Assembly: GCF_000378185.1 (NCBI RefSeq)
Contig: NZ_KB899392.1
Location: 1 to 64,000 of the forward strand
DNA length: 64,000 nt
From: Salinimonas chungwhensis DSM 16280
GTDB taxonomy: Bacteria; Pseudomonadota; Gammaproteobacteria; Enterobacterales; Alteromonadaceae
Direction of reading: 5' to 3'
Shown here: in pieces, positions 25,086 through 34,809 of the stretch
Numbering within the stretch: the first letter of the stretch is position 1
Layout of the letters: every line of letters begins with the position of its first letter
Notes under the pieces: generated by a model
Told to the model about the DNA's origin: nothing
The model's input: the letters and a program-made list of their open reading frames with translations, nothing else
Databases searched by the model: none
Position numbers and translations under genes: made by a program

Positions 25086-27005
25086 CTATTCTATCTCTGA
25101 CAAAAAGTCTTCAACCTGCTTCAGGCTGCGGGTACGCCGCATATCCGGCAGACTAGCCAGAAAGGTTTTTGCATAGGGTTTGGTTACCAGCCGGTTATCA
25201 CAAATTACCAGCACACCTTTGTCACTGGGATCCCTGATTAGCCGACCAGCGCCCTGCTTCAGGGTAATGACTGCCTGCGGAATCTGGATAGCTGCGAAGG
25301 GATTGGCTCCGCGCTTTTTCACATCCTCCATCCGTGCCTGTAGCAGTGGATCGTCGGGTGAGGCAAAAGGCAGTTTATCGATCATCACACACACCAGGTC
25401 GCTTCCGCGCACATCCACACCTTCCCAAAAAGCGCCCGTGCCAAGTAGCACGGCTTCCTCATTAGCCAGATATTCAGCCAGTAACGCCTGTTTGGTGGTG
25501 GTGCCTTGCACCAGCAATGGGTTATCAATCTCATTAGCCAGTTTTGCCGCTATTTCTTTAAGCATGGCGTGGCTGGTAAACAATAAAAAGCAGCGTCCCC
25601 GACTGGCTTTTATCAGCGATTTAGCAGTATCCAGTAATGTCTTTCTTAACTGCAAGCTATTAGGTTCGGGCAGATACCGTGGCACACATAATAACGCCTG
25701 TTCCTGATAGTTAAACGGGCTATCAAGCCCCAGGGTGGTGGCCTCTTCCAGGCCCATGCGACGCTGAAAATGCTCAAAACCGTCGTCCACCATCAACGTG
25801 GCCGAGGTAAAAATCCAGCCCCGGGGCGGATCGCTGATAAACCGGCGGAATTTAGCGGCAATGGACAGCGGGGTAAGGTGCAATACCAAATGTCGCGGAC
25901 TGGTTTCATACCACAGACTCACCCCAGTTTGCTCGGTGTTTCTGAACGCATCAAGCTGCTCGCGCGCCTGGACAATCCGTTCGTACAGATTGTCCAAATC
26001 TTTATCCCTACCGATATTAAGTTTACATACCTCGTGTAAGACGCTTAATGCATCAGCCAGACGACTTATTTGGGTCTGCACGTCTTCCCGCTCCATGGCC
26101 TCCACCCAGTTACCCCGTTGCGGGGTTTCGGGGAACAGCAGACGCAAATCGGCCGCGACGATGCGGCATTTATCGGCGGCTTTATCTAATTGAGCAGCAT
26201 CTTTTAATACGGTACGAAACAGCAGGGTAATATCTTTTGCCATCTCACTCAGTTGACGGGTAGACAGCGCTTCGCCGAAGTAATCACTGGCAATATCCGG
26301 AATCTGGTGGGCCTCATCAAAAATGACGGCATCCGCTTCGGGGATGAGTTCACCAAATCCTGTATCCTTTAACGCCATATCAGCAAAAAACAAGTGGTGG
26401 TTGACCACAATCACATCAGCATCCAACGCATTGCGCCGCGCTTTAACCAGATAACAGTCCTCGTAATCGGGACAATCACGGCCCAGACAGTTATCCACTG
26501 TCGAGGTCACCATAGGCAATACCCGGGCGTCTTCAGGTAGCGTTTTTAGCTCCCCCATATCCCCGGTTTTGGTCGTAGTTGACCAGGTTTTCACAGCAGA
26601 GAGCTGATCCAGCGTTTCTTTTTCCAGCAATGTAGAGTTGCCGCCGTGTTGCGCCAACCGATGAATGCACAGGTAATTAGAACGTCCTTTAAGTAATGCG
26701 GTTTTACGCATACTACCCAGCGCTTTTTTCACCAGTGGTAAATCACGATGATAGAGTTGTTCCTGCAGATTTTTGGTGCCGGTGGAAACGATAGCTTTGC
26801 CCTTGCCCATCAACGCAGGGGCAAGATAGGCAAATGTTTTACCGGTGCCGGTGCCGGCTTCCACAATAAGACTGTGCTTTTTATCCAGAGCAGTTTTTAC
26901 TGCCCTGGCCATATCCGTCTGCGCATCACGGGGGACAAAGCCGTCAATTGCGCTCGCCAGCAGACCGTTGGCAGAAAATACAGAAGAAATTGATGGCATA
27001 ATCAC
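25086..27005 (-). CDS. yoaA: DinG-family ATP-dependent DNA helicase YoaA
   Basis: A 639-residue XPD/DinG-like superfamily 2 helicase. Walker A VEAGTGTGKTFAYL is near 49-62. Four cysteines for a 4Fe-4S cluster occur in DNCLGRDCPDYEDCYLVKARR plus an earlier Cys. DEAHQIPD marks Walker B, and GTGAFWEGVDVRG and QGAGRLIRDPSDKG are the late motifs. The length and the adjacency to tsaB match E. coli YoaA, which acts in replication-fork repair with HolC. It is the first gene of the yoaA-tsaB pair. Confidence 0.9.
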   Translation of the reverse strand: MIMPSISSVFSANGLLASAIDGFVPRDAQTDMARAVKTALDKKHSLIVEAGTGTGKTFAYLAPALMGKGKAIVSTGTKNLQEQLYHRDLPLVKKALGSMRKTALLKGRSNYLCIHRLAQHGGNSTLLEKETLDQLSAVKTWSTTTKTGDMGELKTLPEDARVLPMVTSTVDNCLGRDCPDYEDCYLVKARRNALDADVIVVNHHLFFADMALKDTGFGELIPEADAVIFDEAHQIPDIASDYFGEALSTRQLSEMAKDITLLFRTVLKDAAQLDKAADKCRIVAADLRLLFPETPQRGNWVEAMEREDVQTQISRLADALSVLHEVCKLNIGRDKDLDNLYERIVQAREQLDAFRNTEQTGVSLWYETSPRHLVLHLTPLSIAAKFRRFISDPPRGWIFTSATLMVDDGFEHFQRRMGLEEATTLGLDSPFNYQEQALLCVPRYLPEPNSLQLRKTLLDTAKSLIKASRGRCFLLFTSHAMLKEIAAKLANEIDNPLLVQGTTTKQALLAEYLANEEAVLLGTGAFWEGVDVRGSDLVCVMIDKLPFASPDDPLLQARMEDVKKRGANPFAAIQIPQAVITLKQGAGRLIRDPSDKGVLVICDNRLVTKPYAKTFLASLPDMRRTRSLKQVEDFLSEIE

Positions 27006-27292
27006 CCGAACAACAACAAAAAGCGCATTATGCCAGATAATTTATTCCAATGGTGAGAAGCCTGTTTCTTTGCCGCATAATTTTTTAGTCTGCAGGTAAC
27101 GCGCCCATATATTCCCTTGAGCTAAGCCAGCACCCAGGTTATCCCTGCAACTGTAAAATGGGAGGGTTCGCTGGATTTCAGCCTCTGTGTCAGCCTGCTT
27201 TATATGACCGGCCTATTCTTATGGCAAAGAGAGCTGCGCCACAGTTATTAACGATAAACGGAAGCGCACAAGATCAAGTCACTGTTGGGTTT

Positions 27293-28618
27293 CTACTGCA
27301 CTGACGTACAATGCTTGAATACCTTATATCCCCCGGGCGCAATGGCGAGTGTGGTGGAGGGTTCAGCGGTGAACCGCGTATTATCAAGCACATTTTGATA
27401 CTCGCCAGGCCATAGCTGGGAATTAAATGAAACGTCCACCGCTTCATGGGAAAGGTTGAGAATAACGACAACTTTTTCGCTTCCCTGCATCCGGGTAAAG
27501 CTGAAAACCTGCTTCATACAATTGTTAGGAATCTGAATCATGGTAGCGCCGAAAAGGCCATTATGTAGCGCCGGTGTCTGTTTTTTTATGGCTATAAGCC
27601 GAGTATATAAATCGCCCACCTCATGAGAGTGCCAGGCAATGGGATCTTGCTCAAAAAATGCCAGGCGTTTGCTGTCCCCAGCTTCCTGGCCATTGTGCAG
27701 CAGTGGCATCCCCTCACCCAATACCGAAAGTACAATAACGGCATGAAGTAGCTCTCCGAACAATTCTTCCTGCGTGCCATCCCAGGCGTTCATGTCATGA
27801 TTGGTAACAAACGTCATTCGATACGCCGAATCAGGCCAGGCACGCTCGTTCCATGAATAGTATTTCCTTAGTTTATCCAGGCAAAGTTCGCCCTTGGCGA
27901 TCCCATGAAGTGTTTCGTGCCAGCTCCACGCATAGGTCATATTAAACGCTTTTTCATGTAAATCGCGATTTTCCCACTCCGCCAGCATAAAAACGGGCTT
28001 TAACTGGTCTAAAGCCTGACGAGCCTGAAACCAGAAATCATTAGGGACATAACCGGCCACATCACAGCGGTATCCATCGATGTCGAAATGTTTAATCCAG
28101 TAAGACATTGCTTCTATCATGTACTCACGTAAGCCCGCCTGTGCATAATCAAACTCGATGATATCATCCCAGTCCCACCATGGTGACGGCCTGAAATCTC
28201 CCTTGAAGTCACGGGCATACCACTGAGGATGTGAATCCACTAAGTTGCAGTCCCATGCGCTGTGATTAGGTACCCAATCCAGAATGACGCGCATCCCCTT
28301 ATTGTGGATAGCATTCACTAATGACCGCAAATCATTCTCATCGCCAAATTCCGGATTTATGCCAAAATAGTCTTTCACTGCATACGGTGAGCCCAGTTCA
28401 CCTTTTCGGTTTTTTTCACCAATCGGGTGGATGGGCATCAGCCATATGATATCAGCGCCCAACGCTTTGATTCGGGGTAAGTCTGCTTCAACCGCGGCAA
28501 AATTACCTGCCACACTATACTGGCGGGTATTCACCTGATAGATCACGGCATCGCGAGACCAGGCCGGTTGCGTAAGGGTGTAGGGATTTTGCGGCTCATA
28601 CGAAGGGACAATTGCCAT
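27293..28618 (-). CDS. Glycoside hydrolase family 13 (alpha-amylase type)
   Basis: A 441-residue TIM-barrel enzyme acting on alpha-glucans, cytoplasmic (no signal peptide). GH13 regions: region I DWVPNHSA; the nucleophile Asp in IDGYRCDVAG near 183; the acid Glu in FMLAEWEN near 211; the third acid in FVTNHDMNAW near 273. A beta-sandwich C-terminal domain begins near 365. It lacks a domain B of amylase size and resembles the short marine and Bacteroidetes enzymes; the product spectrum is unknown. The start is supported by an AAGAG ribosome site. It is divergent from the DoxX-like gene. Confidence 0.85.
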   Translation of the reverse strand: MAIVPSYEPQNPYTLTQPAWSRDAVIYQVNTRQYSVAGNFAAVEADLPRIKALGADIIWLMPIHPIGEKNRKGELGSPYAVKDYFGINPEFGDENDLRSLVNAIHNKGMRVILDWVPNHSAWDCNLVDSHPQWYARDFKGDFRPSPWWDWDDIIEFDYAQAGLREYMIEAMSYWIKHFDIDGYRCDVAGYVPNDFWFQARQALDQLKPVFMLAEWENRDLHEKAFNMTYAWSWHETLHGIAKGELCLDKLRKYYSWNERAWPDSAYRMTFVTNHDMNAWDGTQEELFGELLHAVIVLSVLGEGMPLLHNGQEAGDSKRLAFFEQDPIAWHSHEVGDLYTRLIAIKKQTPALHNGLFGATMIQIPNNCMKQVFSFTRMQGSEKVVVILNLSHEAVDVSFNSQLWPGEYQNVLDNTRFTAEPSTTLAIAPGGYKVFKHCTSVQ

Positions 28619-28856
28619 AGTTAACTCTTTAGAACAATTTAATAGTGGTTACGCTATCCTTTAAAATTGGTTTAGCTACACAGAATAATGCTTTGCGTCT
28701 GTGCAAAACACTGGCTTGCGTGTAAGGCATACACAGAGGCGATTTGACAGATAATTACGCCACTGCATCTTGTCATGCCCCGGGTCCATAGTAGAAAAAG
28801 CATGAGTAACCATTACCTGAGCGACAGTAGCGGTATCTTTCATTTATCATTTCAGG

Positions 28857-29270
28857 ATGAGTCAATTGAACGTTGTGAACCTTGTACGATTTACCCTGGG
28901 CTTTGTCTGGATCTATCAGGGCCTCTTTCCCAAAATACTTACCATTGCTCCCCTTGAATGGCAACTATCCAGCAGTATAGGTTTATCCGCAGGGCAAACG
29001 TTCTGGTTTATAAAGCTGGCAGGTGTCAGCGAAATCATTTTTGGTGTTTTAATTATCTGCTTTTATAAGTCCGCACTGCTTATGGCATTAAACATTGTGG
29101 CGCTAATCGGTCTTATTATTTTCACAGGATTGTTTATGCCTGCTTTTTTGATTGAAGCATTCAACCCTGTTTCGACGAATATTCCCTGTATTACGCTTGG
29201 CCTTTATTTACTTATCTGTGCAAAAGAACGGAAATGGCCGCCAGCGCGCGATATTCACAAATTGCAGTGA
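28857..29270 (+). CDS. DoxX-like integral membrane protein
   Basis: 137 residues with four hydrophobic helices (about 8-24, 48-66, 72-95 and 100-118). The pattern VRFTLGFVWIYQGLFPKI at the start and the helix-loop spacing match the DoxX-like family (related to SURF4/DoxD proteins) of unknown function. The final segment is basic. The ATG at 28857 overlaps its own AGGA-like ribosome site, and an in-frame GTG a few codons later is possible. It is divergent from the GH13 gene with a 240-base intergenic region. Confidence 0.7.
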   Translation: MSQLNVVNLVRFTLGFVWIYQGLFPKILTIAPLEWQLSSSIGLSAGQTFWFIKLAGVSEIIFGVLIICFYKSALLMALNIVALIGLIIFTGLFMPAFLIEAFNPVSTNIPCITLGLYLLICAKERKWPPARDIHKLQ

Positions 29271-29659
29271 TACTGTGTGGTGCCAGAATACTTTAGGTGC
29301 CAAATCCGACGCCAGCACCTGGCTGGGCACCTGATACTATGTAAATAGTGCCGTTATTGTCCATGCAGAAAAGTCTTCGTTTGCGCCAGCATACTGTCTT
29401 TGTTCGATCCAATTTTTGATGCGGACCACAAAACTTTGCCATTAATACACTGCAAAGCTAACGTTTCTGCCTCTTATTGTTGTATGTCTGCCAGCGTATT
29501 CATCTATTTTTAATGTCTCGTTAATCTCTTTTTAATCCAGCGCAAAAGTACCCGTAATCATTCCTGTCTAGACTTCAGTTATCACGCTCGATATCGATCT
29601 GCGTCGAGACAAATAATTGAAATGATTTAGTTTGCACCCAGATGACGAGGAGTCAGACA
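29271..29659. other. Intergenic region
   Basis: About 390 bases with no supported gene. There are two loose GGTGCC/AGCACCTGG repeats near 29280-29330 and nothing else that I can interpret. The upstream signals of the following lipoprotein gene lie at its right end. Confidence 0.35.
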
Positions 29660-30304
29660 ATGAAAATACGTAACAAGCCAGCGTTAAAATCAGCACTTGC
29701 TCTCACTGCTGTTGTGATGTTCTCAGGTTGTAATGCTGTTGCAAACCCTGAAGTTAACGCCTCTGACAAAAATAATTCTACCCAGTTAAAGGCTGAAGCT
29801 CTGGACAACGCTTTGTTGTATTCAGATGAATGTATTACCGAGCGAGAAGTTGTGCAGGCACAAAAAATGTGGGGAGACGGTATCGTACGCATTGGCAGTG
29901 TGTATAGCAACGATGGCGATTATTCTAAAGAGGCGGCTGATTTTATACAGGATATGTATGGGTATGATTTAAGCAGCGTATTATTCAAACCAACACTTGC
30001 CTCTAACGATCAGTTTCGCTCCAGTTTTGATGCGGCCCTGTCTTATTTCGTAGGAGGCAACGACGCGTACGAGGAAGACAAAGGCTTTGCGATCGCGCCT
30101 TATACTAACGTTAAGTTTGATAATGTCGGAATTATCAATAACAGTTGCAGGATGGCGGTGGCAATGGGTAACTACTTTTTTACCGATACCAGCGGCGGTG
30201 AAACCAAAGTTGAGTATACCTTTGCCTATGTTAAAGACAGCGAAGGCGATTTACGAATTGTTGCCCACCAGTCTTCACTGCCTTACAACCCATCTGAAAA
30301 CTAA
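29660..30304 (+). CDS. Putative lipoprotein with SnoaL-like/DUF4440-type fold (uncertain)
   Basis: 214 residues from ATG 29660, chosen because GAGGAG lies 8 bases upstream (another ATG lies six codons earlier). The signal sequence has a lipobox ending FSGC (Cys24). The mature part (AQKMWGDGIVRIG, then AIAPYTNVKFDNVGI, VEYTFAYVKDSEGDLRIVAHQSSLPY) resembles the cone-shaped SnoaL/CaMKII-association fold; relatives are often mislabelled phosphoribosyl-AMP cyclohydrolase. No catalytic site is evident. It is a single-gene unit ended by a strong terminator. Confidence 0.65.
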   Translation: MKIRNKPALKSALALTAVVMFSGCNAVANPEVNASDKNNSTQLKAEALDNALLYSDECITEREVVQAQKMWGDGIVRIGSVYSNDGDYSKEAADFIQDMYGYDLSSVLFKPTLASNDQFRSSFDAALSYFVGGNDAYEEDKGFAIAPYTNVKFDNVGIINNSCRMAVAMGNYFFTDTSGGETKVEYTFAYVKDSEGDLRIVAHQSSLPYNPSEN

Positions 30305-30323
30305 ATTTCGCGTTAACATTCTA

Positions 30324-30352
30324 ACAAGAGCGCCCGGGGCGCTCTTGTCTTT
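30324..30352 (+). terminator. Rho-independent terminator
   Basis: A perfect eleven-base stem, ACAAGAGCGCC against GGCGCTCTTGT, around a three-base loop, followed by CTTTT. It sits 20 bases after the stop of the putative lipoprotein gene. Confidence 0.8.
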
Positions 30353-30439
30353 TCACTGTTTTATTTATTTTGCGGCAAATCGCATAACCGGGCTGCCGGC
30401 CATTTTGTTTATCTTAAAATCAATTGGTAAATGATATTG

Positions 30440-31336
30440 TTAGACAATTCCGCTTAATCCCATAAGTAACACCCATAAGCCAAAAAACAGTTTTAGCTGA
30501 ACCGGCCGAAACGCGAGTACCACACGCCGTGCGATAATTCCGCCGGCTACCGCTCCTGCCCCGGCAAACAGCCACACCGGCCAGACAATAGCGCTACCCT
30601 GGTAAAGATAAAATACAATCGCTGGCCAGACGCTGCACGCGGTAAGAATAACAGCCACGGCAATGGCCATCGTTATGTTTTTACCCCGCATAATCAAATA
30701 GACCGCCACCAGCTCCCCCACACCTACTGACAGCCAGGCTGTAATAATACCGCCGGCAAATGCGATGAGGGGTAAGGCCAGCACATCAAATGTGGTGAGA
30801 CTGGTGGCAAAGACAGTGCGGCGTAAAAGTGGCACAGAGGCAAAAATTGCCAGCGCGAGAAATATGGAAAATACGCCAAACCCAAGATGTAGCTTATCTT
30901 CCATTCCGGCTAAAAACGCTAGTGCCGGTGTGTCTTTACCCCATTGCGCCAGTAACACGCCCACCACAGAGCCGGGCACAGTGAGCAATAGCGCACTTAT
31001 AAGCGGTTGCCATTGTTTGTCCGTTGTATGGTGGACGCGATAATGATGCGTCCAGGTTAGGGCACCTGCGGTCATGCCACAGCACTGAATAGCAAAGCTG
31101 GTGGCAAGAATCTGATGAGGCGTAAACCCCATGTGGTGAAAAAAAGGAACAAATACCACCCCTCCACCAGCCCCAGTGGCATTGGCAAAGATAGCGCCAA
31201 TCACGCCTAAAAAGGTGAACAGGCCAAATTCCAACGCTAATGCCACCGTATTCTGCTGCCACAACAAAAGCACCAGCCAACCGGCAAACAAAGCAACACG
31301 CCAGGGGTAACGAACAATAAACTGCGGCAATAGCAT
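30440..31336 (-). CDS. TauE/SafE family membrane transporter
   Basis: 298 residues with eight to nine transmembrane helices. The hallmark is the half-repeat GAIFANATGAGGGVVFVPFF early and LIAFAGGIITAWLSVGVGELVAVYLI later, typical of TauE/SafE permeases that export sulfite, sulfoacetate or related organic anions. The substrate cannot be deduced. It is a single leftward gene with no sulfur-metabolism neighbours. Confidence 0.82.
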   Translation of the reverse strand: MLLPQFIVRYPWRVALFAGWLVLLLWQQNTVALALEFGLFTFLGVIGAIFANATGAGGGVVFVPFFHHMGFTPHQILATSFAIQCCGMTAGALTWTHHYRVHHTTDKQWQPLISALLLTVPGSVVGVLLAQWGKDTPALAFLAGMEDKLHLGFGVFSIFLALAIFASVPLLRRTVFATSLTTFDVLALPLIAFAGGIITAWLSVGVGELVAVYLIMRGKNITMAIAVAVILTACSVWPAIVFYLYQGSAIVWPVWLFAGAGAVAGGIIARRVVLAFRPVQLKLFFGLWVLLMGLSGIV

Positions 31337-31435
31337 CGACTTCGACGAAAATTTGGTAATGCACTTTGCCAGATTAATTCAAAAAAATAAATCCTGTGCT
31401 ACGCTGGCTTTATGTTAACAACGAATTAACATCCC

Positions 31436-31927
31436 GTGATTCTTATCAGTCATCAAGACAACATCGCAACCATCGTGTTGAGACCGAACCGCTCGATTAA
31501 CTGGAAGCAGATAAAAATTGTTTTATTGCTACTTGCCTTGCCGGTGGGCTTGATCGCATTCGGCTGGTGGTGGATTGGGGTGTGGGTGATTCTGCCATTT
31601 GCGGGCTTTGAATTACTGCTATTGGCGCTGTTAATGTACCGTGTTAACTGGCAACTATACCGTCAACAAGTCATAACCATCACTGATGATTTACTGACGA
31701 TTGAAGAGGGGTACCGTAGCGCCCGCCGTTATCAGTTTGCCAGGCCACATTGTTATGTGACGATTACCGAAACGCAGGGTCACTGGCAACTTCCTCTGTT
31801 TTATCTTCACCACCATCATCAACAGGTGGCGTTAGGCAGTTTTCTGAACTTATCCGATCGACAGGATCCTAAGCGGGTACTTAGTCAGCACGGCTTGAGA
31901 ATTTGTAATAACCGCTGGTGGCAATGA
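31436..31927 (+). CDS. DUF2244 membrane protein
   Basis: 163 residues. Two adjacent transmembrane helices (about 27-45 and 48-68) are separated by a short WWWIG turn. A cytoplasmic domain follows with W-x-L-Y-R-Q-x-V-x-I and a 'FARPHCYVTI' strand, and it closes with GSFLNLSDRQ. This layout fits DUF2244, a family often found near respiratory genes; its function is unknown. The start is GTG at 31436 with only a weak ribosome site. Confidence 0.7.
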   Translation: MILISHQDNIATIVLRPNRSINWKQIKIVLLLLALPVGLIAFGWWWIGVWVILPFAGFELLLLALLMYRVNWQLYRQQVITITDDLLTIEEGYRSARRYQFARPHCYVTITETQGHWQLPLFYLHHHHQQVALGSFLNLSDRQDPKRVLSQHGLRICNNRWWQ

Positions 31928-32027
31928 TACCAGTTTTTTTGGACAAAAAATTTGCTTACAAAGTTATTATTGCCGCCAGCCCAGTTTCTCCGTAGAGTCA
32001 GGGGCTACTACGAAATGGAGCTTTCTC

Positions 32028-32894
32028 ATGAAACGATTATTATCTGGTCTTGCCCTTGCAGTGGCTGCCTTAGGGGTATCTGTCTGTGAAGCTGCTTCGG
32101 TATGGCAGATAAGTGATGGCCAGAACACCCTCTATCTTGGCGGCACGTTACATATTTTAAGCCCCGATGATTATCCCCTTCCAGAGGCTTATAACACCGC
32201 ATTTGAACAGGCCGACATACTTGTATTTGAAACAGATATGGCAACTGTAGCCTCGCCTGCATTCGCGGCAAAGGTGATGCAGAAAAACACCTATACAGAG
32301 GATAAAACCATTGCTGATGTGCTTTCTGCCAATACGTTTGCAATGCTTAAAGATTTTCTGGCTGAACGACATTTACCCGTCGAACAGGTAATTAAATTTA
32401 AGCCTGCGATGCTGGGGGTCACCCTCACGATGATGGAATATCAGCGGGCAGGACTAACCAGCAAGGGTGTTGATGCACACTTTTTTGCTAAGGGCACCCA
32501 GCAGGATAAGCCTGTCGACTGGTTTGAAAGCCCGGATGAACAACTGGCGTTTCTGTCGCAAATGGCCGATGGGCAGGAAGATGCGTTTATTCGCTACACC
32601 CTGGAAGATATAAAGGAGCTGAAGTCTGTGGTCGGCCCGATGAAAAAGCATTGGCGAAACGGCGATATGGAGGCTCTGTATGACATCACCATTGAGGATT
32701 TCAAACGGTCTTATCCCGACGTATTTGAGGATCTACTGGTAGATCGCAATGCCAACTGGTTACCAAAAATAAAGCAATTGATGAAAACTCCGGAAACCGA
32801 ATTTATTTTAGTGGGCACGTTACACATGCCAGGCGAAAAAGGCGTGCTGACTTTGCTGGCAGATCAAGGCTACACGATAAACCAGTTAAACTGA
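32028..32894 (+). CDS. TraB/GumN family protein
   Basis: A 288-residue secreted protein with a signal peptide ending near CEA (22). The TraB/GumN fold (related to TIKI and erythromycin-esterase metalloproteases) shows its two paired motifs: LGGTLHILSPDDYPLP near 38-53 and LVGTLHMPGEKGVLTLL near the C-terminus. EADILVFETD-like QADILVFETD sits between them. The Gly-x-x-His and Glu residues may bind metal. Activity in bacteria is not established. A GGAG ribosome site supports the start. Confidence 0.85.
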   Translation: MKRLLSGLALAVAALGVSVCEAASVWQISDGQNTLYLGGTLHILSPDDYPLPEAYNTAFEQADILVFETDMATVASPAFAAKVMQKNTYTEDKTIADVLSANTFAMLKDFLAERHLPVEQVIKFKPAMLGVTLTMMEYQRAGLTSKGVDAHFFAKGTQQDKPVDWFESPDEQLAFLSQMADGQEDAFIRYTLEDIKELKSVVGPMKKHWRNGDMEALYDITIEDFKRSYPDVFEDLLVDRNANWLPKIKQLMKTPETEFILVGTLHMPGEKGVLTLLADQGYTINQLN

Positions 32895-33021
32895 TGGCTG
32901 ACTGAATGATCCGAAAATTGCCATCAAGTAAGCCAATTTCTTATCTTTGAAGTATTAGTAGTAAATAGTCTTTTTACGGCCGGCAGTTTATTATGCCACC
33001 CGTGACAAACGAGTAATATAG

Positions 33022-33591
33022 ATGAAAATTTTTGCACGTAGATGGTTAGGTCTAGCGCTGGGTATCATGGCGTTAACAGGTTGCGCTTCAATGGGCGAAG
33101 GCACGATTGCTGAAAAACGGCAGGGTATTCTCGACATGCAGGAACGCACACTTGCACGCTTATACCGGGAAAAGCCTGATACCCGATCTCAGCTTCAGAA
33201 TTCTGCCGGATATGCAGTTTTCAGCAATGCTAATATCAATGTAATCTTTCTCGCAGCTGGTACCGGCTATGGTGTGGTAAATAATAACATCACTGGTGAA
33301 AAGGTGTATATGAACATGGCTGAAGGTGGCATTGGATTAGGTATTGGTGCAAAAGATTATCGTCTGGTCATGGTGTTTCACACCCAAAGTAGTATGAATT
33401 ACTTTTTAGATAATGGCTGGACAGCCGGTGGTAACGCTGATGCGGCTGCCAAAGCAGGTGACAAAGGCTTGTCTGTAGAGGGCGAAGGGTACCTGGGTAA
33501 TATCACCGTTTACACTATGACAGAAAGCGGCTTAGCTCTGCAGGCGACCGTAAAAGGTACCAGGTTCTGGAAAGATGCGCAGCTGAATTAG
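33022..33591 (+). CDS. SYLF/YSC84-like lipoprotein
   Basis: 189 residues. The lipobox LTGC gives Cys21. The mature part, SAGYAVFSNANINVIFLAAGTGYGVVNNN then GGIGLGIGAKDYRLVMVFHT, matches the SYLF (Ysc84) lipid-binding domain. Such lipoproteins occur in many proteobacteria, and their role is poorly defined, probably phospholipid contact at the envelope. It stands alone just upstream of the his leader region. Confidence 0.78.
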   Translation: MKIFARRWLGLALGIMALTGCASMGEGTIAEKRQGILDMQERTLARLYREKPDTRSQLQNSAGYAVFSNANINVIFLAAGTGYGVVNNNITGEKVYMNMAEGGIGLGIGAKDYRLVMVFHTQSSMNYFLDNGWTAGGNADAAAKAGDKGLSVEGEGYLGNITVYTMTESGLALQATVKGTRFWKDAQLN

Positions 33592-33728
33592 GCTGCCACG
33601 AATTATCAGGATTTATACCTTATAACAAAAAGTTAATGCGGAAAACTGGTTTCATCCCAGAAAACAATTGCAATTTTTAACGCAATTAAGTACCGTCTTT
33701 TTGGCTTAACAAAACACACGAATTAACT

Positions 33729-33773
33729 ATGAATAACTGCGCTGCAAATCACCACCATCATCATTTAGCATAA
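33729..33773 (+). CDS. hisL: his operon leader peptide
   Basis: Fourteen codons, MNNCAANHHHHHLA, with five consecutive His codons (CAC CAC CAT CAT CAT at 33750-33764). It lies 134 bases before hisG and is directly followed by the attenuator hairpins. Scarce charged tRNA-His stalls the ribosome on these codons, as in the E. coli hisL leader with seven His. It is too short for gene finders. Confidence 0.92.
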   Translation: MNNCAANHHHHHLA

Positions 33774-33788
33774 CCTTTCAGGTTCGTG

Positions 33789-33865
33789 CTGGAAGGTCTA
33801 TGTTTCCTTCCAGTGGCGCAGATAAATCTAGTACAGCCCCCGGAAGGAAACTTTCGGGGGTTTTT
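33789..33865 (+). promoter_or_regulatory. his attenuator: pause hairpin, antiterminator and terminator
   Basis: Hairpin 1 is CTGGAAGG (33789-33796) with CCTTCCAG (33806-33813). The terminator is a ten-base stem (33837-33846 with 33851-33860, one G-U pair) closed by a GAAA tetraloop and followed by five T. The alternative antiterminator is nine perfect pairs between TTTCCTTCC (33803-33811) and GGAAGGAAA (33842-33850), which would break both other stems. A ribosome stalled on the His codons frees 33803-33811 and allows readthrough into hisG. Confidence 0.9.
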
Positions 33866-33906
33866 CATTATCAGGCGCTAAAGAATTTTACATCAAGGGG
33901 AACATT

Positions 33907-34806
33907 ATGAGCGACAATAGAAGATTGCGAATTGCGGTACAGAAATCTGGCAGGTTGAGTAAAGACAGTATTGAATTACTAAAGGCCATCGGTATTAAAC
34001 TAAATATTCGCGATCGTCTGTTGATAGCCCACTCGACCAATGAGGATATCGATTTATTACGGGTGCGGGACGATGATATTCCCGGCCTGGTTATGGACGG
34101 TGTCGTTGATATGGGGTTTATCGGTGAAAATGAGCTGGAAGAAAAGATGCTGGAACGCCAGGCGTCCGGAAAAGTTGCTGACTACGAGGTGATGCGTCGG
34201 CTTGATTATGGCGGTTGTCGTTTATCTATCGCGGTGCCTAACGAAACCTCGTACTCAGGAATTGAAACCCTGTCTGGAAAGCGCGTGGCTACAACCTACC
34301 CTTTTTTACTTGAGCGCTATTTTAAGGAGCAGAATGTTAACGCTAAAGCGGTAATGCTGACAGGCTCTGTGGAAGTGGCACCGCGCGCCGGTGTGGCAGA
34401 AGGGATCTGCGATCTCGTCTCCACAGGGGCGACACTGGAGGCAAATGGCCTGGTGGAAAAAGATGTTATTTTTCGCTCCAAGGCAGTATTGATAAAACGT
34501 ACCGGTGAGTTCAGCGCTGAAAAACAAGCCTTAATTGACCGTCTGGTGCCGCGTATTGATGGCGTGATGCAGGCGAAAGAAAGCAAGTACATCATGTTAC
34601 ATGCGCCGAAATCTCGTTTAGACGAAGTTAACGACTTACTGCCGGGCGCTGAAAACCCAACAGTTCTCCCCCTGGCTGGCGTTGAAGATACGGTCGCAGT
34701 GCATGTAGTTAGTCCGGAAAATCTGTTCTGGGAAACCATGGAAAAGCTCAAAGCGCTGGGCTGCAGCTCTATTCTGGTAATGCCGATTGAAAAGATGATG
34801 GGCTGA
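33907..34806 (+). CDS. hisG: ATP phosphoribosyltransferase (long form)
   Basis: A 299-residue enzyme for the first step of histidine synthesis, joining ATP and PRPP; it is the histidine feedback point. [15 protein letters not shown] at the start, [17 protein letters not shown], and a PRPP-binding [21 protein letters not shown] near 158-178 are clear. The C-terminal ~80 residues form the ACT-like regulatory domain of the long, hexameric type, so no HisZ is needed. An AAGGGGA ribosome site precedes the ATG. It is the first structural gene after the attenuator. Confidence 0.96.
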   Translation: MSDNRRLRIAVQKSGRLSKDSIELLKAIGIKLNIRDRLLIAHSTNEDIDLLRVRDDDIPGLVMDGVVDMGFIGENELEEKMLERQASGKVADYEVMRRLDYGGCRLSIAVPNETSYSGIETLSGKRVATTYPFLLERYFKEQNVNAKAVMLTGSVEVAPRAGVAEGICDLVSTGATLEANGLVEKDVIFRSKAVLIKRTGEFSAEKQALIDRLVPRIDGVMQAKESKYIMLHAPKSRLDEVNDLLPGAENPTVLPLAGVEDTVAVHVVSPENLFWETMEKLKALGCSSILVMPIEKMMG

Positions 34807-34809
34807 ACC

